From positions 531,813-595,812 of the forward strand of contig JAFLKK010000007.1 in NCBI GenBank assembly GCA_019163375.1: a stretch of DNA of 64,000 nt, given 5' to 3'. Positions 57,303 through 64,000 of the stretch are shown in pieces. Positions within the stretch are counted from its first letter, which is position 1. Every line of letters starts with the position of its first letter. The translations under genes and the position numbers were made by a program. Origin of the DNA: Paludibacter sp. GTDB taxonomy: Bacteria > Bacteroidota > Bacteroidia > Bacteroidales > Paludibacteraceae. Under the pieces are notes generated by a model. That model searched no databases. It saw nothing but the letters and a program-made list of their open reading frames with translations, and was not told the DNA's origin.

Positions 57303-59663
57303 ATGAAAAAATTACTTCTATTAGCATTCCTCTGTGTGCTTTCGGCCGGAAACGGCATTTTTGCACAAAGCTCAGACCAGACTACTACCGGAACAAATGG
57401 TACCAGCTTCAGTGCCGGTAACAATGAGTTTCTACTGAATGGCAAACCGTACATAATCAGAGCAGGCGAACTGCATTACACCCGTATACCAAAAGCCTAT
57501 TGGGATCATCGGATAAAAATGTGTAAAGCAATGGGTATGAATACCATTTGTATTTATTTATTTTGGAATATACACGAACAAACTCCGGGAGTTTTCGACT
57601 TTAAAGGACAAAATGATGTGGCTGAATTTGTGCGTCTCATCCAAAAAAATGGCATGTACTGTATTCTTCGCCCCGGACCTTATGTTTGTGCCGAATGGGA
57701 TATGGGCGGACTTCCCTGGTGGTTGTTGAAAAAGAAAGACCTGCAGGTTCGACGTCTTACCGACAGCTATTTTATGGAACGAACCAAAAACTATCTGAAC
57801 GAAGCCGGAAAACAATTAGCTCCACTGCAAATCCAAAACGGCGGAAACATCGTGATGGTGCAAGTTGAAAACGAATACGGAACATGGGGAAGCGATGGTA
57901 AATACATGGAAACCATGCGCGATAATATTCGCCAGGCGGGTTTCGACAAAGTACAGTTGCTTCGTTGCGATTGGTCATCAAACTTCTTCCGTTATAAACT
58001 CGATGGTGCGGTAAATGCACTGAATTTTGGCGCCGGTTCTAATATCGACGATCAATTCCGCAAATTCAAAGAAATGAACCCCACTTCGCCTTTGATGTGT
58101 GGCGAATATTGGACCGGTTGGTTCGATCAATGGGGTCGTCCGCACGAAACCCGCGATATAAATAGCTTTATTGGCAGTCTTAAGGACATGATGGATCGCA
58201 AAATTTCATTTAGTCTTTATATGGCACATGGTGGAACAACATTCGGTCAATGGGCAGGTGCCAATGCTCCGGCATATGCACCTACCACTTCGTCGTACGA
58301 TTACAATGCACCCATTGATGAAGCCGGTAACCCAACCGATAAGTTCTACGCCATCCGCGATTTACTGAAAAACTATTTGCAGGAAGGTGAAACATTACCT
58401 GCTATACCTCAAAATCCGGAAGTAACCATTACAGTTCCGACAATTAAGTTTACACAAACTGCGAATGTGTTTGATAATCTTCCCGTTGCCAAACAATCAG
58501 AAAATATTCAGCCCATGGAATTCTTCGATCAAGGCTGGGGGTCTATTATTTACCGCAAACAAATGCAAGCCTGTACTCATAAACAAAAATTGATTATCAA
58601 AGATGTACACGACTGGGCTACCATATTTATCAACGGCAAAGCAATAGGCAAACTGGATCGCCGCCGCGGAGAAAGTACAGTTGAGATACCTGTTTTAAAA
58701 GCAAATGCCCGTTTGGATATTTTGGTAGAAGGAATGGGACGTGTCAATTATGGTGAGGCAATTCTTGATCGCAAAGGGATTACGGACAAAGTACTGCTCT
58801 CCGATGGAAAAACTGAAACTGAACTAAAAAACTGGACCATTTACAATCTACCCGTTGATTACAAATTTCAAACAAAAGCCAGATTCAGCGCTAAACCGGC
58901 AACCGGTCCGGCATGGTACAAAGCTTCTTTCAACCTTGCAAAAACAGGTTACACTTACCTGAATATGAGCTCGTGGGGCAAAGGAATGGTGTGGGTAAAC
59001 GGATATAATTTAGGTCGCTTCTGGAAAATAGGGCCAACACAAACACTTTGCGTGCCGGGTTGCTATTTGAAAAAAGGGCTAAACGAAATCATTGTACTGG
59101 ATATTGATAAACCGACCGTAACAAGTATTACCGGACTAAATCACGCCATTTTGGATGTTATTGGCAAAGATGACAACCAACAACAAAAAGCAGCAAAAAG
59201 TCTAAATTTAAACGGACTGAATGCAGTCGTAACAGGAACATTCCCTGCCGAAAGTGGTTGGAAAACTGTCAACCTGAACGAGATGACTGCAGGGCGCTAT
59301 TTCTGCTTCGAAGCATTGAATGCACAAGATCCAAGCGATAACAGCACATCGGCTGCCGAATTTGAGATTATTGGCGAAGATGGTAAAGCCATTTCATCTA
59401 TCAACTGGAAAGTCGTATTTGTAGATAGCGAAGAAACTGTGAAAGCTGCGAATGGAGCCGACAAATTGTTTGATATTCAGGAGTCCATTATCTGGCAAAC
59501 AAAGATGGGTGATAAAGCAAATCATCCACACCAGGTAGTTATCGACATGGGAAAAGAAATCAATGTAAAAGGCTTTAGAATCCTTCCCCGCACCGACAAA
59601 AGTACCAAAGGAATGGTAAAAGACTACCGATTCTTCCTCGAAAAGAAACCGTTTAAGTTTTAA
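57303..59663 (+). CDS. GH35 beta-galactosidase
   Basis: Secreted 786-residue enzyme (signal peptide ending GIFAQ). The GH35 barrel begins NEFLLNGKPYIIRAGELHY; the acid/base Glu is in QVENEYGTWG (about 190) and the nucleophile Glu in MCGEYWTGW (about 268). The signature LRPGPYVCAEWDMGGLPWW is intact. Beta-sandwich domains follow, and a C-terminal discoidin-like region (about 640-786) may bind sugar. Exo-beta-galactosidase, fitting a galactan-degrading locus. It lies after the inverted repeat, 238 bp from GH16, and ends in a strong terminator. Confidence 0.95.
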   Translation: MKKLLLLAFLCVLSAGNGIFAQSSDQTTTGTNGTSFSAGNNEFLLNGKPYIIRAGELHYTRIPKAYWDHRIKMCKAMGMNTICIYLFWNIHEQTPGVFDFKGQNDVAEFVRLIQKNGMYCILRPGPYVCAEWDMGGLPWWLLKKKDLQVRRLTDSYFMERTKNYLNEAGKQLAPLQIQNGGNIVMVQVENEYGTWGSDGKYMETMRDNIRQAGFDKVQLLRCDWSSNFFRYKLDGAVNALNFGAGSNIDDQFRKFKEMNPTSPLMCGEYWTGWFDQWGRPHETRDINSFIGSLKDMMDRKISFSLYMAHGGTTFGQWAGANAPAYAPTTSSYDYNAPIDEAGNPTDKFYAIRDLLKNYLQEGETLPAIPQNPEVTITVPTIKFTQTANVFDNLPVAKQSENIQPMEFFDQGWGSIIYRKQMQACTHKQKLIIKDVHDWATIFINGKAIGKLDRRRGESTVEIPVLKANARLDILVEGMGRVNYGEAILDRKGITDKVLLSDGKTETELKNWTIYNLPVDYKFQTKARFSAKPATGPAWYKASFNLAKTGYTYLNMSSWGKGMVWVNGYNLGRFWKIGPTQTLCVPGCYLKKGLNEIIVLDIDKPTVTSITGLNHAILDVIGKDDNQQQKAAKSLNLNGLNAVVTGTFPAESGWKTVNLNEMTAGRYFCFEALNAQDPSDNSTSAAEFEIIGEDGKAISSINWKVVFVDSEETVKAANGADKLFDIQESIIWQTKMGDKANHPHQVVIDMGKEINVKGFRILPRTDKSTKGMVKDYRFFLEKKPFKF

Positions 59664-60010
59664 AGGAACTATTTTAGAGCACTTACTGTAGTACGGTTGC
59701 CGTTGTATCAATTCAAGTTATAATTGATACAACGGCAACCGTTTTTATATAAATTCTACCTACATTGCCATCCATATCAATAGCTTTTCCCCTAAATTAA
59801 ATAAAAACTGCATATTTAACTCACCAGGAGTAACGGAATGTGCCAGCTAAATTGTTTATACTATAACGTTGAAAAACACCTTAAATCAAATCACATGAAA
59901 ATCAGGACTACTAATCATCTTGATAACCGTTTCACAGCTGATAGCTTCAAGCAAACCATTCTGAAAATTGAGACAATTTACGGGTTTATTCTTACTAATA
60001 CTTTAAATGT
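59664..60010. other. Intergenic: terminator and ECF sigma upstream region
   Basis: 347 bp. The first 80 bp hold the GH35 terminator. The rest is AT-rich, without a clear TAnnTTTG promoter, consistent with an unusual or autoregulated promoter for the sigma gene. Confidence 0.5.
59693..59746 (+). terminator. Long perfect intrinsic terminator after GH35
   Basis: A 21-bp perfect stem (ACGGTTGCCGTTGTATCAAT and one more base, with complement) encloses an 8-nt loop, followed by TTTTTAT. Unusually long for an intrinsic terminator. Confidence 0.9.
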
Positions 60011-60598
60011 ATGAAAGAAGAAATAAACGACGACCGTGTTTTACTCGAAAAATTAAAAAGTGGAAATATAGCTTGCTTCGAGTTGTTGTACAGCAAATAC
60101 AGCGGTAAATTATATAATTATGTATTGAGCCTGTCAAAAGGCGATTTCTATCTTGCCGAGGAAATCGTTCAGAATGTTTTTGTGAAAATATGGGAAATAC
60201 GCCAACATATTAATACCGAAGGCTCATTCAATTCATTCGTCTACACCGTGGGACGAAATATGTTTCTAAATGTGGTGAAAAGCCGTTTACAGGAGCATCT
60301 CTACCACGACTATGTAGTCGACCACGAAGCCGTACTCGATAATTCGGTTGAAAAAGAAATAGAGTACAAGATGCTCGAAGAGCAAATTAACCGACTCATA
60401 GAACAACTTCCACCTGCACGCCGCAATATTTATGTATTGAGTCGCGTAAAAAACCTCCCCAACAAAGAAATTGCGGCATTGCTCGACATTTCTGAAAACA
60501 CCGTTGAATCGCAACTAAATAAAGCTACACAGTTTATGAGAAAGAATCTTCTCCCCTATTATAGTGTGCTCGTTTTGGGGCTGTTCAAACTCCTATAA
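60011..60598 (+). CDS. ECF-type RNA polymerase sigma factor
   Basis: 195-residue sigma-70 family factor. Region 2 (about 12-80) contains YSKYSGKLYNYVLSL and FYLAEEIVQNVFVKIWE, which bind core and the -10 element. Region 4 (about 120-180) contains LPPARRNIYVLSR and NKEIAALLDISENTVESQL, the DNA-binding helix-turn-helix. It matches the Bacteroidetes-type ECF sigmas that pair with FecR anti-sigma factors. The FecR gene starts 139 bp downstream. Likely activates the SusC operon at the window edge in response to ligand binding at that SusC. Confidence 0.92.
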   Translation: MKEEINDDRVLLEKLKSGNIACFELLYSKYSGKLYNYVLSLSKGDFYLAEEIVQNVFVKIWEIRQHINTEGSFNSFVYTVGRNMFLNVVKSRLQEHLYHDYVVDHEAVLDNSVEKEIEYKMLEEQINRLIEQLPPARRNIYVLSRVKNLPNKEIAALLDISENTVESQLNKATQFMRKNLLPYYSVLVLGLFKLL

Positions 60599-60736
60599 GG
60601 TTAAATAACACAATATTCAAACCCTAGCGTAAAGGATTCCGCAAGCATGATTGTGTAATATATAGGTATAAGAAATTAAAAGATAACATCGACATCGATT
60701 TTCAGGTATAAATTAGTTTTTAAGATAGATTATTAA

Positions 60737-61735
60737 ATGGACAAGAACAAAAACATCCAACTATTGGAACAGTTTTTCAATGGCAGCATTACCAAACAAG
60801 AAGTTAAGCAGTTGCTCAACGAATTGAAGAATGATGAATTCGAAAAAGAATGGATGAAGGATCAGTGGGATCAGGCGCCGGAAATGATGAACAAGGCTGT
60901 ACAAAAGCAAATTATGGCCAATATCAAAGCGGACATAGTGCCAACCCGAACATTCAAAATGAAACAATGGCTAGCTGTGGCAGCTACACTTTTGCTTGTT
61001 CTCACCACTTCACTTTCCGGGTATCTGCTTTACGAAGGGCAAAACAAGAAACTGGCCGGCGATATGACCGTAACAGTAGAAAAAGGACAGAAAGTGGCAC
61101 TTACACTCCCCGATAAAAGTCGTGTGTGGGTAAACTCCGGCTCAACTCTGACCTATGGCAGTCGCTTTAATAAGCACGAACGAATCGTAGAACTCAATGG
61201 CGAAGCCTATTTCGAAGTTGCGAAAAACAAGAAAGCTCCGTTCATTGTCGAGAGTCATGGCTTTTCTGTCGAAGCGCTGGGAACTGCATTTGATGTAAAA
61301 GCATACGCTGATGAGAAGCAAATCTCTACGGTACTAATGGAGGGTAAAGTTGAAGTCGGCGATGCGTTGAACAAGATAAATCTGACCCCAAACCAAAAAG
61401 TAACCTACAACCGTGAAACTAAAAGTATGCACAAAAGCGATGTGGTTGATGGGTTAATTTATGCTGACTGGCGATACAATAAACTTAATTTCAATTCGGA
61501 AACATTTGAAAATATTGCCTCTGTATTGGAACGAAACTACAACGTAAAATTTGTTTTTGAAGCTCAATCTCTAAAGAAGTACCGCTACTCAGGCACAATT
61601 GGCAACACTAGCCTGGAAAGTTTACTGCAAATATTTGCAATGACATCACCAGTTTCTTATCATATGAAAGATTCTGTTATCTATATGAATGAAAATAAGC
61701 GAATGCTGCCATTCTATAAGAAAGTGCTAAAATAA
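60737..61735 (+). CDS. FecR-family anti-sigma factor
   Basis: 332-residue inner-membrane anti-sigma factor. A cytoplasmic N-terminal segment (about 1-75), which holds the sigma, precedes one membrane helix (about 76-97, MKQWLAVAATLLLVLTTSL). The periplasmic FecR domain follows (about 105-205; VWVNSGSTLTYGSRF, EAYFEVAKN, FSVEALGTAFDVKAY), and the C-terminal DUF4974 is at about 245-320 (FNSETFENIASVLERNYNV, SGTIGNTSLESLLQIF), which contacts the STN domain of the outer-membrane transporter. The SusC with an STN domain starts 205 bp downstream, completing the sigma/anti-sigma/transporter relay. Confidence 0.94.
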   Translation: MDKNKNIQLLEQFFNGSITKQEVKQLLNELKNDEFEKEWMKDQWDQAPEMMNKAVQKQIMANIKADIVPTRTFKMKQWLAVAATLLLVLTTSLSGYLLYEGQNKKLAGDMTVTVEKGQKVALTLPDKSRVWVNSGSTLTYGSRFNKHERIVELNGEAYFEVAKNKKAPFIVESHGFSVEALGTAFDVKAYADEKQISTVLMEGKVEVGDALNKINLTPNQKVTYNRETKSMHKSDVVDGLIYADWRYNKLNFNSETFENIASVLERNYNVKFVFEAQSLKKYRYSGTIGNTSLESLLQIFAMTSPVSYHMKDSVIYMNENKRMLPFYKKVLK

Positions 61736-61939
61736 TCAATACATATATCCGAGATTATTCTTGATAAATTCAACAACTCTAAAAAATCTATATATGGGAA
61801 ATACAAGTTAATACATCATCCGTTGCTTAAGAGGAATAAAAAAACATTCCGCATATCACTCTCATTTCTATTTTTTTCGGTGTTTGCAAACTTCTAACGG
61901 ACAAGCAACATCAAGTATATTATTTAATTAATTAATAGT

Positions 61940-64000
61940 ATGAAAATCACACTGAAACACAAAATCAACTTCGCCAAGATCCAGCATCTCCGCTTTATCT
62001 GGATGGCTGTTTTCGCTCTGGGTATAGCCATTGGCACATCTGCTCAGGTAACTGTCAAGGCAAAAAATGTGCCTATCCGACAAATTCTAAAAACAATAGA
62101 AAAGAACACAGAATATAAATTCTTTTACAATGATAACTTTGCTGCTCTTGATAAAGTAGCATCGTTGAATGTCAACAATGTATCGATTGACAATGCTCTA
62201 ACCACGCTATTTACAGAAAGTGGCATCAGTTGGGAAAAAAAAGATAAAACTCAAATAGTACTTGTCCCTGAAAAAACACAGGAAAAACAAATACAATCAG
62301 CTAATGGACAGACTCACAAAATAAGTGGAACTGTTACCGACGAATCCACCGGTGAAACTCTCGTGGGTGTAAGCGTCTTTGTTGAAGGTACAAAAACCGG
62401 AGTCATCACCGATATGAATGGAAAATTCACTATCGATGCACCTGGTTCATCTTCTGCGTTGGTATTTTCCTATATTGGATACATCACCAAAAAAGCAAGT
62501 GTTGGTAAACAAACTACAATCAAAGTAGCTTTAGAACAAGACTCTAAGAAACTTGACGAGGTAGTCGTTGTTGGTTATGGAACACAAAAGAAAGTGAATT
62601 TAAGTGGTGCTGTAGGAAACGTTCGAATGGATGATATGAAGAGCAGACCACTTACAAACGCCAGTTTGGCTCTACAAGGAACTGTTGCCGGTGTATATGC
62701 TTTGCAAAGTTCAGGAAAACCAGGCGATGATAATGCTGTTATTAACATTAGAGGGGTCGGAACGTGGGACAACAGTGGACCGTTAGTCATAATTGATGGA
62801 GTTCCTGGCAATATGTCTGATGTAAATCCAAATGACATTAGCACTGTATCAGTATTAAAAGATGCTGCATCGGCTTCTATTTATGGAAATCGTGCCGCCA
62901 ATGGCGTTATTTTAATCACAACGAACAAAGGCACTGCCGGCAAAATGAAAATCAGCTATAATGGATATTGGGGCGTACAAGAGGCTACCAGATTGCCAAG
63001 TGTTTTAAACTCGGTTGATTATGCCACACTCTATAATGAAGCGGCAATTAATTCAGGTAGAGTTGCGCGATTCACAGATGCTGACATTCAAAAATATGCA
63101 GCTCACAACGATCCTATGTACCCTGACATTGACTATTTTAGAGTGTATTATGGTACAGCCAAAACGCAGAATCACCGCTTAAGTGTAACAGGTGGAAATG
63201 AAAATGTGCAATACGCATTTATGCTTGGACAGTTAGATCAAGACGGTATTTTGGTAGCTACCAATTATAAAAAGACTGATTTTAGATCTAACATTGATGC
63301 CTTCTTTTTAAAAGATAAAAAATTGAGATTCTCAGCTAAAGTAGCTGGTAACCTTGGCGTCAAGGGTGAACCCACAAGCGTCTGGAATGCTACATGGTAC
63401 TCAACACTAGGACCAACTTATCCCCTACAAAATGCAGAAGGAAAGTATATGTCAGTGAATGGAGAATTAAATCCTTACGCTGAAATTATGGCTGGTAGTA
63501 CTACCAAAACTAAACGATATAATTTTAATGGACAGACGGAAATTGAATACAAAATCTTTAAAGATTTAAGTGCGCAAGTCACTTATGGCTACAATGTTGT
63601 GTCATCAAACAAAAACTCTTTTAATGCAAATGTAGTGTTACAAAATAAAGATGGAAGTACAAAAGTTGAACCATCAAGTTTAGATGTTAGTAACGGAACA
63701 GATGTTCAAACGATGTTAACCTCTTTGCTTAAATATAATAAAGTAATTGGTAAACATGATTTCAATTTATTGGCAGGATACTCGGAAGAAGAGTTTACGT
63801 ATGATTGGCAGAGTGGTTATCGCAAAAATTTCGTCAACAATACTCAGCGGGTACTTAGTCTTGGTGATGCTGCTACCCAGAAAAATGATGCAGGAAGCTA
63901 CGACCTAGGGTTACGTTCCTATTTTGGCCGTATAAATTATGTCTTTGACGGAAAATATCTATTTGAAGCTAACATACGTCGTGATGCCTCTTCACGATTT
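61940..64000 (+). CDS. STN-domain SusC-like TonB-dependent transporter, partial (3' end beyond window)
   Basis: Open from the ATG at 61940 to the window edge (687 codons, no stop). Signal peptide ends GTSAQ. Residues about 36-95 form an STN (secretin/TonB N-terminal) domain (VPIRQILKTIEKNTEYKFF), found in transporters that signal to FecR. The carboxypeptidase-regulatory-like domain follows (ISGTVTDESTGETLVGVSVF), then TonB box EVVVVGYGTQKKVNL, the plug (DGVPGNMSDVNPNDISTV) and the first barrel strands. Unlike the other SusC proteins here it has the STN domain, so it can both transport and sense. A SusD partner probably lies just beyond the window. It is truncated only by the window, not broken. 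Confidence 0.93.
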   Translation, partial: MKITLKHKINFAKIQHLRFIWMAVFALGIAIGTSAQVTVKAKNVPIRQILKTIEKNTEYKFFYNDNFAALDKVASLNVNNVSIDNALTTLFTESGISWEKKDKTQIVLVPEKTQEKQIQSANGQTHKISGTVTDESTGETLVGVSVFVEGTKTGVITDMNGKFTIDAPGSSSALVFSYIGYITKKASVGKQTTIKVALEQDSKKLDEVVVVGYGTQKKVNLSGAVGNVRMDDMKSRPLTNASLALQGTVAGVYALQSSGKPGDDNAVINIRGVGTWDNSGPLVIIDGVPGNMSDVNPNDISTVSVLKDAASASIYGNRAANGVILITTNKGTAGKMKISYNGYWGVQEATRLPSVLNSVDYATLYNEAAINSGRVARFTDADIQKYAAHNDPMYPDIDYFRVYYGTAKTQNHRLSVTGGNENVQYAFMLGQLDQDGILVATNYKKTDFRSNIDAFFLKDKKLRFSAKVAGNLGVKGEPTSVWNATWYSTLGPTYPLQNAEGKYMSVNGELNPYAEIMAGSTTKTKRYNFNGQTEIEYKIFKDLSAQVTYGYNVVSSNKNSFNANVVLQNKDGSTKVEPSSLDVSNGTDVQTMLTSLLKYNKVIGKHDFNLLAGYSEEEFTYDWQSGYRKNFVNNTQRVLSLGDAATQKNDAGSYDLGLRSYFGRINYVFDGKYLFEANIRRDASSRF

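Overview
The window is a chromosomal segment of a Bacteroidota bacterium, most likely order Bacteroidales. The evidence is tandem SusC/SusD pairs, Bacteroidota-type promoters (TTTG at -33, TAnnTTTG at -7), A-rich start regions without clear Shine-Dalgarno sequences, many SPII lipoproteins and a FecI/FecR/SusC signalling set. A Paludibacter/Dysgonomonas-like glycan degrader would fit, but I cannot fix the genus from sequence alone.

Layout. (1) 0-8 kb: housekeeping and signalling genes: zwf and a CorA-type transporter on the minus strand, a candidate structured small RNA (3078-3290), an orphan PAS/HisKA_3 kinase, purD, and a sigma54-type response regulator that lacks its DNA-binding domain. (2) 8.1-31.8 kb: PUL1. 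Twelve minus-strand genes run from tandem SusC/D pairs through GH30, an SGNH hydrolase, an esterase, a PL38-like uronate lyase, GH88, DUF2264 (GH154-type), GH5 and a second esterase. Divergent to them is a membrane-spanning beta-propeller/Y_Y_Y/LuxR regulator. Lyase, GH88 and GH154 together point to a glucuronic-acid-rich polysaccharide, perhaps glucuronan or a decorated plant or algal glycan. (3) 32.4-42.6 kb: accessory genes: small orphan membrane, lipoprotein, GNAT and zincin genes, a Cys-rich PAS kinase, an S41 peptidase, a glycosidase-like lipoprotein, a NodB deacetylase, an S1/P1 nuclease and a cell-surface lipoprotein. (4) 42.7-59.7 kb: PUL2. GH2, GH43, SusD, SusC and a second DUF2264 on the minus strand, and GH105, GH16 and GH35 on the plus strand. 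This set fits type II arabinogalactan or a related galactan. No dedicated regulator is visible. (5) 60-64 kb: start of a third locus controlled by an ECF sigma factor and FecR anti-sigma, leading into a SusC with an STN domain that runs off the window.

The most unusual structure is a pair of 21-bp tandem-repeat arrays, at 7838-8089 and 31864-32115. They are unrelated in sequence, yet both can be laid out as 12 contiguous units (252 bp), each unit carries a short palindrome once per two helical turns, and they lie just outside the two ends of PUL1. Other observations are a SusC lacking the usual N-terminal domain and TonB box, strong hairpins at both SusD-to-enzyme junctions, slippage-prone 7- and 8-bp repeats near start codons, and a REP/MITE-like inverted repeat before the GH35 gene.
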